From contig OZ241894.1 in NCBI GenBank assembly GCA_965203575.1, forward strand, positions 2,604,001 to 2,668,000: a stretch of 64,000 bases of DNA. Direction: 5' to 3'. This document shows, piece by piece, positions 1 through 7,828 of this stretch. The DNA comes from Aldehydirespirator sp965203575. Its GTDB lineage: Bacteria > Actinomycetota > Acidimicrobiia > Acidimicrobiales > Aldehydirespiratoraceae. The position numbers and the translations under genes are program-made. The first letter of the stretch is position 1. Every line of letters begins with the position of its first letter. The notes under the pieces were generated by a model. That model was given only the letters and a program-made list of their open reading frames with translations. It did no database searches and was not told the origin of the DNA.

Positions 1-444
1 GCCCATGCCGATGATGCCGAGGGTGGCTCCGTGCAGGCCACGGGCCTTGCTGTAGGCCTTCTTGTTCCACTGGCCGGCCCTCACGTCGGCGGTGGCGGAG
101 GCGATGTGGCGGTCGATGGCGAACATCAGGCCCAGGGCCAACTCGGCGACCGCTATGGCGTTGCGGCCTGGGACGTTGCACACGAACACGCCGAGCTCGG
201 CGGCCCGGGCGCAGTCGACGGTGTTGGTTCCGGCGCCTGCCCGTACCACGAGGCCGAGGTCGTCGCCGGCCTCGATGGTGTCGGCCGTGACCCGGGTGCT
301 GCGCACCACCAGCACGTCGAAGCCGGCGATGTGGTCGGGGAGATCTTCGGCGGTGAGGGAGGGCTTGAGGATGCAGGTGTCGCCGCCGGCGCGCAGTCGT
401 TCCACTGCGGTGTCGGACAAGCCGTCGGCGAACAGGATTCTCAT
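1..444 (-). CDS. D-2-hydroxyacid dehydrogenase, phosphoglycerate dehydrogenase-like (C-terminus beyond window)
   Basis: The reverse strand from the ATG at 444 reads open to the window edge for 148 residues, beginning MRILFADGLSDTAVERL. It shows the N-terminal substrate-binding part of the family (VVRAGAGTNTVDC, NVPGRNAIAVAELALGLM) and enters the Rossmann fold at LGIIGMG. The family uses NAD to oxidise or reduce 2-hydroxyacids; the closest look is the 3-phosphoglycerate dehydrogenase branch, the entry to serine synthesis, but specificity cannot be read from half a protein. It is transcribed divergently from folD, and the shared promoter holds palindromes also found between fhs and the demethylase gene, which suggests a serine/glycine/C1 role. 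Catalytic Arg, Glu and His lie outside the window. Confidence 0.85.
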   Translation of the reverse strand, partial: MRILFADGLSDTAVERLRAGGDTCILKPSLTAEDLPDHIAGFDVLVVRSTRVTADTIEAGDDLGLVVRAGAGTNTVDCARAAELGVFVCNVPGRNAIAVAELALGLMFAIDRHIASATADVRAGQWNKKAYSKARGLHGATLGIIGMG

Positions 445-489
445 GCGGCTACCACCTCGGAACTCAAGGGCGGCGATAGTACGCGGGCG

Positions 490-524
490 GAACTGAAAGT
501 CGGAACAGTTCCGTATGCCGGAAC
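490..524. promoter_or_regulatory. Tandem palindromic operator, probable IclR-type sites
   Basis: A perfect palindrome GTTCCG-TATGC-CGGAAC lies at 508-524. An 18-nt shift upstream (490-506) gives a half-degenerate version with a perfect right arm, GAACTG-AAAGT-CGGAAC. The same 17-nt design and the same 18-nt spacing recur at 13715-13749. The site sits between the divergent starts at 444 and 650. IclR-family regulators commonly bind short palindromes of this kind and one is encoded at 18295; the link is inference. Confidence 0.6.
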
Positions 525-649
525 GCTTATCGTAGGTCGACGGCCCCTAGCCTGTCTCCGGCGTCGGCTGAAAGATCCGACGGTTTTGCCGCATGTGCAG
601 GAGGCGAGATGACGGCGCACCCAAGGCTGATCAATGGCAGGCGGGCCGG

Positions 650-1543
650 ATGAGTGAGCAATATGAGTTGACTCCGGGCGGTGCCGTGCTGATGGACGGC
701 AACCGGCTCCGGGACGAGATCGTGGCCGAGTTGAACGCCGAGATCACCGCCGCGGGCCGGCCGGCTGTGTGTCTGGCGACGGTCCTGGTGGGCGAGGACA
801 AGCCCAGCAGGATCTATGTTCGCAACAAGCAGCGCAAGGCGGCCGAGGCCGCCATGGAGTCCCGGCATGTCGAGCTCGGCGCCGACGCCAGCCAGGCCGA
901 GGTGGAGGAGGCGGTCGGCGGCCTGGCCGCGGACCCCGGCGTGCACGGGATCCTGGTGCAGCTTCCGCTGCCGGAGGGTCTGGACCCCGACGCGGTCCTG
1001 GAGTTGATCCCGCCGGAGAAGGACGTGGACGGACTCACGCCCAGGTCGATGGGCCGGCTGGTGCGGGGTCAGCGGGGTCATGTGCCCTGCACGCCGCTGG
1101 GGGTTATGCGCCTGCTGGACCGCTACGGGGTGGCGGTGTCCGGCAAGAGCGCGGTGGTGATCGGCCGGTCGACCCTGGTGGGGTTGCCGCAGATCCTGCT
1201 GCTCGGCCGCAAGGGGGTGGACGCCACGCCGACTCTGGCCCACAGCCGCACCCCGGAGTTGCAGGAGGTGTGCCGGCAGGCCGACATCATCGTGGCCGCG
1301 GCCGGCATGGCCAGGCTGGTCACCGCCGACTTCGTGCGCCCGGGCGCAGCTGTGATCGACGTGGGGATCTCGCGAACGGCCGACGGCATCGTCGGCGACG
1401 TGGACTTCGAGACGGTCCAGGCCGTGGCCGGCGCAGTGACGCCGATGCCGGGCGGCACCGGTCCGATGACGATCGCCTGCCTGCTCCAGAACACCCTGTC
1501 CGCAGCCCGCATGCTGGGAGCCTTCCCCGACCAGCCCGCGTAG
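650..1543 (+). CDS. folD: Bifunctional methylenetetrahydrofolate dehydrogenase/cyclohydrolase
   Basis: FolD interconverts 5,10-methylene-, 5,10-methenyl- and 10-formyl-tetrahydrofolate in the cytoplasm using NADP. From ATG 650 the protein is 297 residues, close to the family norm of about 285. Visible signatures are VGEDKPSRIYVRNKQRKA (with the catalytic Lys), LPLPEGLD, PEKDVDGL, PCTPLGVMRLL, the Rossmann segment VVIGRSTLVGLP and the C-terminal PGGTGPMT. The frame stays open upstream to 593, but the residues there look non-native; an ATG at 692 is an alternative start. It is divergent from the hydroxyacid dehydrogenase. With Fhs at 11924 and the demethylase at 13836 it completes a C1-folate route to formate. 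Confidence 0.95.
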   Translation: MSEQYELTPGGAVLMDGNRLRDEIVAELNAEITAAGRPAVCLATVLVGEDKPSRIYVRNKQRKAAEAAMESRHVELGADASQAEVEEAVGGLAADPGVHGILVQLPLPEGLDPDAVLELIPPEKDVDGLTPRSMGRLVRGQRGHVPCTPLGVMRLLDRYGVAVSGKSAVVIGRSTLVGLPQILLLGRKGVDATPTLAHSRTPELQEVCRQADIIVAAAGMARLVTADFVRPGAAVIDVGISRTADGIVGDVDFETVQAVAGAVTPMPGGTGPMTIACLLQNTLSAARMLGAFPDQPA

Positions 1544-1680
1544 GGCTGGACCGCTCCCGAGCTAGGTCGCCTCGGGCTGGCCGTTCTTGCTGGGCCGGTT
1601 CGGGCTGGGCCGCTCCCGGGCTAGGCCCGCGCAGAGTTGAGCGTGGCGGACCGGGCCGCGTAGCACTGCGGAGGCTCGAG
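1544..1680. other. Non-coding spacer with short direct repeats
   Basis: I see no gene here. Two near-identical 24-nt stretches starting about 1543 and 1606 (gggctggaccgctcccgagc and gggctgggccgctcccgggc, each followed by tagg) make it a small direct-repeat region ahead of cassette 1. Confidence 0.4.
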
Positions 1681-1840
1681 CTAGATGAGTGGTTCCAAGG
1701 GGTGGGGGTGGTAAAGGGGTGCCGTCAGCAGCCGCTAAATCACAGCAGATCACAAAATCTCAGCCACAAGTCATAGACATCTCACAACACGGGCAGTATT
1801 CTGCTGTACGCTGTATGCACGGCAAGCGGGAGGCATTTCT

Positions 1841-2807
1841 ATGGCTATCGACGGGACACGCACCACGACAGCAGGGGCCGCTCGCTTGATGCTCGGTGAG
1901 GCGCGGCGCCGCGCCTTGAGGTCGGCCGCTGCGGCTGTGGCGCCCATGCCGCAGAACTCCACCCTCCGGGGGGGGGGGTGGAGGCTCTAGAGCACTAGCT
2001 CGCCGTGCTTTCCGCCTACCTCTGATCGCGCTGCTACTGGCCGCGCTGGTTGCCGCGGTCTTGGCCGCATCGCGCCCGGCCGCGGTCGCCGTCGCCCAGA
2101 CCGCCCCGGATGGCTCGGAGGAAGTCTGGTCCGCCACGCTGACGGTCCGAGAAGTCGTTACGGGGCTCGCGACTGGCTGCGAAGACGCCAGCCCTGTGCG
2201 CCGTTTCAGATGCACTAGCAATAATAATTTGTCGGACCGCACTTTCAGAGTCGGAAGCACGACCTACAGGGTGACGGCCGTACTGAGCGGTTTCGGCAAA
2301 ATCGAAATTGAGACCGCCCCCCCTCCGCCGACTCGGTTGGCGGGCTGGAGCTTGGTAGTAACCGGACATGGAGGGAGCGGGCCGCTAAGGTACACGGCGA
2401 CGGTCACGGCGCAAGGATTGCTTGAGTTCCCGTCTGCCCCCATCTGGCTGGCGGGCCAGCCGTTAGAGCTCGCGCTGTACAGGCCCCACGGGGACCAAGT
2501 GCCCGAGGACCTGCGGAAATCGGCCAGCCGCGGCGGCCGCTGCGGAGCACCGGAAGACGGACTTTCTCCCGATAGCGACGAGGCGGGCTACTGGCATTGC
2601 CACGGCGACTCCGTCTATCACCGGCACGCGGGTACTTGGCGCGGCTCTCACCAACCGGGCGGCGACCCGCCACAGCCGCCAGGGCTCCGGCCGGAACCGC
2701 GGCCGCCAACTCAAGAAGAACGAGACAGGGGCTTCGCCGACAACTGGAACGGCGGCTGGCATTGGCACGGCGACGACATCTATCACATACACCGCAGCCC
2801 GCACTGA
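1841..2807 (+). CDS. Secreted His-rich protein with a slippery G tract, out of frame in this sequence
   Basis: An ATG at 1841 preceded by GGGAGG opens a leader of about 40 codons running into an 11-G tract (1968-1978). With 11 G the frame stops at TAG 1988. With 10 or 13 G it continues into a signal peptide (core LPLIALLLAALVAAVLAAS, likely cleavage after AVA) and a mature protein of about 230 residues ending at 2807. The mature part has one WSATLTV module (Cys pair, LSDRTFRVGSTTYRVTAVL, then GQPLELALYRP) and two aromatic/His motifs, WHCHGDSVYHRH and WHWHGDDIYHIH, which look metal-binding. The family is unknown to me. It is a paralogue of 6674-7550 and shares the module with 58653-60674. Alternatives are a fixed frameshift (pseudogene) or a miscounted homopolymer. 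Confidence 0.6.
1968..1978 (+). repeat. G11 homopolymer, candidate phase-variation tract
   Basis: Eleven G residues lie between the start at 1841 and the signal peptide. Loss of one G joins the two frames. The downstream context (ggaggctctag) is shared with the tract at 6764. Confidence 0.8.
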
Positions 2808-3040
2808 GCGAGACCCCCCGCGTAACGCCACGCCTCGGGCGAGCACCCGCATTAGGCGGTTGGGCGCACCTCTACGGCGTGGAGCGCTGGACGTCTCGAT
2901 GGCGCACAGGCCGCCGCGGCGGCTTCCAACAGTTCCGCCCCGCTGCTGAGTGGCGTCGAGGAGTTCCCGCACAACCCCGCTGATCTGTGCCGTGGGGGGC
3001 CGCGGGAGCGGCCGAGGGCGGCGAGGCCGCCGGCGCGCTG

Positions 3041-3817
3041 CTATGCGCCGGGCTTCCCGAGAGTGCCGCGGAGGCGGGCTCGAAGCTCGGCCAGTTCCGC
3101 CTCCGCGGCAGACGCACGGTCCTCGGCGGCTTGTCGGGCGGTGGCCTCCTCGGCCAGTTCCGCCTCGGCGGCGGAGGCGCGGTCCTCGGCGGCTTGTCGG
3201 GCGGTGGCCTCGTCGTCGGGGTCGGGGAGCCACACGCCCGCAGTGATGTCGAACAGCCGCAGTTTGGGCGGCTGCCAGCACAGGTCCAGGCCCAGCACAT
3301 CGCTGCGGCCCCGCAGCCCGCCGCCTGCGTCGGCTGTGACCTCGATCGCGGCCCAGCGGCCCGAGACGCGTCGCTCTGCCTGAAGCGGCGGGTCCAGCAG
3401 GTCCCCGCCGGTGGGGTCGAGCCGCCAGTACTCGGCCACCCCCAGTTCGGCGTACTTGGCCGGCTTCTCATGCAAGTCGACGTCGACCGTTGTGGGCGAC
3501 GCGATCTCCAGCGCGAAGCACGGCGCCGCGCCGGCGTCCCACACCCGGAAGGTGTGCTCGGGCTCCTGCGCGGCGGCGTCGACCCCGAACGCCACGGCCA
3601 CGTCGGGCGCCACCACCGCTCTGGGGTCGCCTTTGCGGTAGTAGACGTTGATGTCGCAGCACACCCACGCGCCCTCCACGGCGCGGCGGTCGTACCAGTG
3701 CCGCAGCGCCCATGCCAGCTCCATGCGCCGCCTGGTCTGCAGGTTCCCCTCCGGCATCGGGGGTCCCTCCGGATAGTAGATGTCCACCTCGGGAGGACCA
3801 GCCACAACCGAACTCAT
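3041..3817 (-). CDS. Uma2 family (DUF820) restriction-endonuclease-fold protein with C-terminal coiled coil
   Basis: From ATG 3817, preceded on its strand by GGAGGTG, the protein is 258 residues. It shows the Uma2 pattern: VVAPDVAVAFGV, CFALEIASPTT with the catalytic acid/Lys region, then DLHEKPAKYAELGVAEYWRLDP. The family has the PD-(D/E)xK nuclease fold; its members are common and their biological role is poorly known. After about residue 200 comes an Ala/Glu-rich coiled coil made of two copies of a 21-residue unit starting EATARQAAEDRASAAEAELA. It sits inside cassette 1, opposite to the secreted-protein gene, and may have been inserted there. Confidence 0.85.
   Translation of the reverse strand: MSSVVAGPPEVDIYYPEGPPMPEGNLQTRRRMELAWALRHWYDRRAVEGAWVCCDINVYYRKGDPRAVVAPDVAVAFGVDAAAQEPEHTFRVWDAGAAPCFALEIASPTTVDVDLHEKPAKYAELGVAEYWRLDPTGGDLLDPPLQAERRVSGRWAAIEVTADAGGGLRGRSDVLGLDLCWQPPKLRLFDITAGVWLPDPDDEATARQAAEDRASAAEAELAEEATARQAAEDRASAAEAELAELRARLRGTLGKPGA
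3088..3213 (-). repeat. Two tandem 63-bp repeats coding a coiled-coil unit
   Basis: Units 3088-3150 and 3151-3213 are nearly identical and encode the 21-residue (three-heptad) coiled-coil repeat of the Uma2 protein. Copy number could vary in frame. Confidence 0.8.
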
Positions 3818-3999
3818 GAGCGCGCACCTCCGACTCGCTCCGACAACACTACCCCCCAGCCCGCCGTCCGCAATCGCAACACCACCAAAACACACGACAA
3901 CCCACAACACAGCCCGTGCACGGTCTGGGGCCGCACGCCGCCCCGGCACACACCCACAACCCCCCAACCCCTCGGAACCACTCGTCTAGGCCAGTTCGC

Positions 4000-4764
4000 C
4001 TAGCCGATGTCGAGGTGGCGGCGGATGGCCCAGTTGAAGAGGTCCCAGCCGTAGTCGCTGAACACGATGTCGTCGCGGGAGGCCCGGGCGGCCTCGGCTG
4101 AGACGGGCAGCCCGTGGCGGGCCTTCATCTGCACCTCGGCGACGCGTTCCATCATCACGAACCAGCCGACGGCGTCGGCGGGGCTGGAACCGACAGTGAG
4201 CAGACCGTGGTTGGCCAGGATCACGGCCCGGCACTCGCCCAGGGCTACGGCGATGCGCTTCCCGCCGTCGCAGGACAGGATCTGGACCTCTTCGTCGTCG
4301 AAGAGGGCGTGGTCCTCGAAGAACAGGGTCGATTCCTGGGTGATGGGCTCGATCATGCGCCGCTCGGCCGCGAACGGGGTGCCCCACGCGGTGTGCACGT
4401 GCGCGGCCGCGGTGACGTCGGGCCGGGCCTCGTGGATGGGGTGGTGGATGTGGTAGGCGGTGTTGTTGATGCGGGCCGGCTGGCCGTCCTGGTCGGTGGC
4501 ACTACCGTCGGGTGCGACCAGCACCATGTCCGAGGGCTGGGCCCGCTCGAACGGCACCCGGTAGCGGAGCAGCCACATGTGGTCGGACTGCTCGGTGTCG
4601 CGGCAGGTGATGTGGCCGTCACCGAGCTCACCCCAGCGCAAGGCCGCGAACAACCGGTACGAGGTGGCCAGGTCGCCCAGCAGCCGAGCCCGCTCAGCCG
4701 CCGGATCGGCCAACACCGGCTCCACCGCCGGCCACCCGCGATGGGAGCCATCAGCCGAAGTCAC
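4000..4764 (-). CDS. Class II aldolase/adducin family protein
   Basis: 254 residues. Family features are the GDGHITCRD segment, the metal-ligand pattern HVHTAWGTPFAA (His-x-His), and the later NHGLLTVGSSPADAVGWFVMM with a third His. Such proteins are Zn-dependent aldolases, epimerases or decarboxylases acting on small sugar phosphates or keto acids; this long-N-terminal type is often annotated only at family level and the substrate is unknown. The stop lies 11 nt past the right end of cassette 1, so the cassette sits directly behind this gene. It is about 90 nt from the 3' end of rmuC on the same strand. Confidence 0.9.
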   Translation of the reverse strand: MTSADGSHRGWPAVEPVLADPAAERARLLGDLATSYRLFAALRWGELGDGHITCRDTEQSDHMWLLRYRVPFERAQPSDMVLVAPDGSATDQDGQPARINNTAYHIHHPIHEARPDVTAAAHVHTAWGTPFAAERRMIEPITQESTLFFEDHALFDDEEVQILSCDGGKRIAVALGECRAVILANHGLLTVGSSPADAVGWFVMMERVAEVQMKARHGLPVSAEAARASRDDIVFSDYGWDLFNWAIRRHLDIG

Positions 4765-4850
4765 GACCCCATTCTGCCACCGCCGCCAACTGCCTGCTTG
4801 GAGGCTGGGCGGTCCCGCGTGTCCGCGCGGCCTTCACTGCGCTGGTTCGC

Positions 4851-6281
4851 TCAGGCGCTCAGCGTGCGGGGCATCAGCGCGTCCTGCGGCTCCTCGTCTG
4901 CGTCGTGGGTTGTGTCCCCCTTCGCGTCGTCGTCCTCGTGGCCGGTAATGGACCTCACGGGATCCTCCAGAGGCGATAGTTCGGGGACCTGCTTGAGCTC
5001 GGACACCACGTTGAGGTCCTCGAAGCGGCGTGCCTGGGGCAGTACCCGGCCCTCGAGGGAGCCGACACCTCGGTTGTATGCGGCCAGGGCCTTCCGGAGG
5101 CCGCCTCCCATGGCGTCCATGTGCTCCGCGAAGACCCGCAACCGATCGTACAGGTCCTTGCCGAGGTCGGCGATCTTCCGGGCGTTCTGCTGCATGTCCT
5201 GCTGTTGCCAGGCCAACGCCACTGTCCGCAGGAAGGCCAGCAGCAGTCCCGGTGTGGCGATGAGGACCCGGTGCTCCTGCCAGGTCTGCTCCCAGAGGGT
5301 GGGCTGCACCTTCATGGCCGCGTCGAGTATCGGGTCTGCGGGCACGAACATCAGCACGAAGTCCGGGGACCCCGCGACGACGTCGGCGTAGTCCCGCTCG
5401 CTCAGGCTCTTGGCATGCCTCGAGATGGCGCTGGCGTGGTTGGTCAGCAGGGCCTGCTCCTGGCTCTCGTCGGTGGCCTCGTGGGCTTTGAGGTAGTTGT
5501 CCAGCGGGGCCTTGGCGTCGATGACGACCTTCAGTCCTCCGGGGACACTGACGACCGCGTCGGGCCGCAGCACACTGCCGGGGACCGGCACGGAGTGCTG
5601 GGGGTAGTAGTCGATGTGCTGGTTCAAGCCGGCTAGCTCCAAGATGTTGCCCAGTTCCTGTTCGGCCCACTGGCCCCTGATGTTGGGCGACCTCAACGCC
5701 TCGCTGAGACTGCCGGCCACCTTCTGTAGGGACGCGACCTGGGTGGTGAGCCGTTCGTAGGCGCCCACTCGCTTCTTCTCGATGTCTTCAGCGTGCTCGC
5801 CCAGCTTCTCGAGGCCCTCGCGGATGGGCGCGACCATGTTGTCGATGGCCTCCTTGCGCTTCTCGAGTTCGGCCGCGCTGAGCTGGCGCTGGCTGTCGAA
5901 CTGCTCCTTGGCCTGCTTCAGCAGGGTCTCCGTGCTCTCCTTGAGGACACCGGCGGCCAGTCCTTTGAACTGGTTGTCGAGTTCGGTACGCGCTTTGGCC
6001 AGTTCCTCGGTGCGGGCCTCATGGGCTGCCCTGACGGCTGCGAGCTCGGTCTGGGCGGTGACCAGTTCCAGGCGGGCCGCGTCGCGCTCCCCGCGGGCGG
6101 TGTCGCGCTCGTCCCGGACCTGTTCGACCTCCCGCTCCCGTTCCTGGAGCTGGACGCTCAGTCGGGCCATGTTGCTGGATGCGTCGGCCGCTGCTGATGG
6201 GCGCTTGCTCCGCAGGATCACCACCGCCGCGGCGGCGATGACCAGGGCTGCGACCAGCAGGACGGCTGCTGTTGGTTCCAT
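4851..6281 (-). CDS. rmuC: DNA recombination protein RmuC homologue
   Basis: From the ATG at 6281, with AGGAGGT upstream, the protein is 476 residues. An N-terminal membrane anchor (AAVLLVAALVIAAAAVVIL, residues about 4-22) is followed by a long coiled coil to about residue 190, then the RmuC core: NIRGQWAEQELGNILELAGL, RPDAVVSVPGGLKVVIDAKA, and ATPGLLLAFLRTVALAW. RmuC limits DNA inversions and rearrangements at repeats, and the core has a nuclease-like fold. The frame is open further upstream to 6380; MSQGGG at about 6311 is an alternative start. Its promoter side abuts the left end of cassette 2. Confidence 0.93.
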   Translation of the reverse strand: MEPTAAVLLVAALVIAAAAVVILRSKRPSAAADASSNMARLSVQLQEREREVEQVRDERDTARGERDAARLELVTAQTELAAVRAAHEARTEELAKARTELDNQFKGLAAGVLKESTETLLKQAKEQFDSQRQLSAAELEKRKEAIDNMVAPIREGLEKLGEHAEDIEKKRVGAYERLTTQVASLQKVAGSLSEALRSPNIRGQWAEQELGNILELAGLNQHIDYYPQHSVPVPGSVLRPDAVVSVPGGLKVVIDAKAPLDNYLKAHEATDESQEQALLTNHASAISRHAKSLSERDYADVVAGSPDFVLMFVPADPILDAAMKVQPTLWEQTWQEHRVLIATPGLLLAFLRTVALAWQQQDMQQNARKIADLGKDLYDRLRVFAEHMDAMGGGLRKALAAYNRGVGSLEGRVLPQARRFEDLNVVSELKQVPELSPLEDPVRSITGHEDDDAKGDTTHDADEEPQDALMPRTLSA

Positions 6282-6673
6282 GAGCACGAAGGTACCTCCT
6301 CCCTGTGACATCGCCGGGTGATGCCACCCCGACCCGCCGCCTGCACCCCCTCTCCTGATTCTTGACGTAGTTGACCGCACTAGATGGTTGGTTCCAAGGG
6401 GTGGACCACCCGACTGCCCGGCCCCGCCTGCTCCTTGGTCGCCTGCGGCCGCTGGGCCCTTGGGGCTGCTCGTCCGGGGGTGCGGAGTCTCGCAGCGGTG
6501 GGGTCCGGGATCTTGTCTCGTTGAGCGGCCGGCGGCGGGTCGAGCGTCTCGCTGGTGTGTGGGGCTGCGGGTGTGGGGGGCTGGGGTGCTTCTGCTTGTC
6601 GTGGTGTTCTGCTGTGTGCTCCGGCCCGGCCGGTCGGCTATAGTTCGGGGCGACTCTCGCTCAGGAGGTGCAC

Positions 6674-7550
6674 ATGCCCGCTTGGACCGTACACAACGCT
6701 TCGGGACACAGCGCTTCGGGGTTCGCGGCGGCGCCTTTGGCGCGCGGGCGCGCCGATTCTGCCGGGGGGGGGGGGTAGAGGCTCTAGCCGTGTCCTGATC
6801 GCGCTGCTACTGGTGGCGCTGGTTGCCGCGATCTTGGCCGCATCGAGCCCGGTCGCGGCCCAGACCGTTCCGACAGGCTCGGAGGAGGCTTGGTCCGCCA
6901 CGCTGACGGTCCAGGCATGGACCAACGGAGTTACGCGTGGCTGTGAATCCAGCGGCACCAACGGATGCGCTGCGCATTTGACGAACCGCATCATCAGGAT
7001 CGGAAGCAGGACCTACAGGGTGCAAGCAGTGAGGGCCGGTAACGCCGGGTTATTGATTACGACCACCCCCGCCATACCGCTGGGTCGGGTCGAGGGCTGG
7101 CAATTGGCAATAAACAGAGGGCCGTTTTACGGGCTGAACACGTACTCGGCGCGCGGCGACGTTTGGAACCTTGCCGTGGTGTTGCCGGGTTACCCCTGGA
7201 CGGTGGGCGAATCGGTGAAGATCACGCTGTACAGGCCCTACGAGGACATAGCGGCCGAGGACGCGCGGGAAGGTGCCACCCGGTCGGCCAGCGCGTGCCC
7301 TGGAGCCGTAGACGCTGGCTCCCTCTGGCATTGCCACGGGGACGCCATCTACCACCAGCACGGGCCGGAGTGGCGCTACCGTCACCCGGCCCCGAGCCAA
7401 ACGGTGCGCCCGACCGGGGACCCGCTCGCCCGGCCTCCGGCGACTGCCCCGGCGAGCGAGCATCTGAGACAAGGTCAGCCGGCCGAAGGTTTCGGCAACT
7501 GGCACTCGCACCCTGACGGCAGGTACCACCGCCACGCGGGCGGGCATTAG
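6674..7550 (+). CDS. Secreted His-rich protein with a slippery G tract, out of frame in this sequence
   Basis: ATG 6674 follows a strong AGGAGGTG site and encodes MPAWTVHNASGHSASGFAAA and on into a 12-G tract, hitting TAG at 6776. With 11 G the frame continues through a signal peptide (VLIALLLVALVAAILAASS, cleavage near VAA) to the stop at 7550. The mature protein of about 230 residues begins QTVPTGSEEAWSATLTV, has one module of the family (NRIIRIGSRTYRVQAV, then GESVKITLYRP) and ends with two His motifs, WHCHGDAIYHQH and NWHSHPDGRYHRH, around a Pro-rich linker. It is the only gene in cassette 2. Both cassette copies are off by exactly one G, so programmed slippage is possible as well as phase variation, pseudogenisation or a base-count error. 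Confidence 0.6.
6764..6775 (+). repeat. G12 homopolymer, candidate phase-variation tract
   Basis: Twelve G residues, followed at once by the in-frame TAG of the leader. Removal of one G restores the full secreted protein. Confidence 0.8.
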
Positions 7551-7828
7551 CCGTGAGCGACCCGCCGTCGCCCTGCCCCTGGCGAGTGCAACTCGGGCGG
7601 GTTCTGCGGAGGCTGCGGCCACGCGGGATGCCGGGGGCCGGAGGTGGCCGGCGAGTAGACTGGGGCCACTCCATCGTGATGTGGCGTCCGATGAGTGAGC
7701 GGCCCCCCGGCGGCGGCTTCCAACAGTTCCGCCCCGCTGCTGAACAGCGTCCAGGAGTCCCCGCACAACCCCTTGGAACTACTCGTCTAGAGCAGCACAA
7801 CTACGTCAAGAACGATCAAGGCCGCCGA

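Larger units (their letters stand above)
1681..3989. mobile_element. Cassette 1: inverted-repeat bounded unit carrying a G-tract secreted protein gene and an Uma2 gene
   Basis: The left end (1681-1704) begins CTAGATGAGTGGTTCCAAGG. The right end (3968-3989), read on the other strand, begins CTAGACGAGTGGTTCCGAGG. Cassette 2 has the same ends. A 62-nt block at 2917-2978 matches 7711-7772, the subterminal right end of cassette 2, but here it is parted from its end by about 990 bp holding the Uma2 gene. The hexamer AACCCC occurs at both junctions (2973-2978 and 3966-3971), as expected if the Uma2 segment was inserted. No transposase is present, so any movement would need help in trans. Confidence 0.55.
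6359..7812. mobile_element. Cassette 2: about 1.45-kb inverted-repeat element carrying one G-tract secreted protein gene
   Basis: Left end 6359-6403: TTCTTGACGTAGTTG, a 7-nt gap, then TAGATGGTTGGTTCCAAGGG. Right end 7768-7812, on the opposite strand: TTCTTGACGTAGTTG, a short gap, then CTAGACGAGTAGTTCCAAGG. The element fits exactly between rmuC and fic. It encodes no transposase, only the secreted protein. The outermost 15-nt arms also occur as a bare hairpin at 29481-29527. I see no convincing target duplication. Confidence 0.6.

Noticed and set aside
3088..3213. CRISPR-like or minisatellite array
   Set aside because: Only two 63-bp units without spacers, in frame within a coiled coil; ordinary coding repeats.
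6555..6763. Secreted protein starting at 6555 in the mature-protein frame
   Set aside because: That stretch has no ribosome site and reads as non-native Cys/Arg-rich sequence; the AGGAGGTG-ATG at 6674 in another frame is far better.
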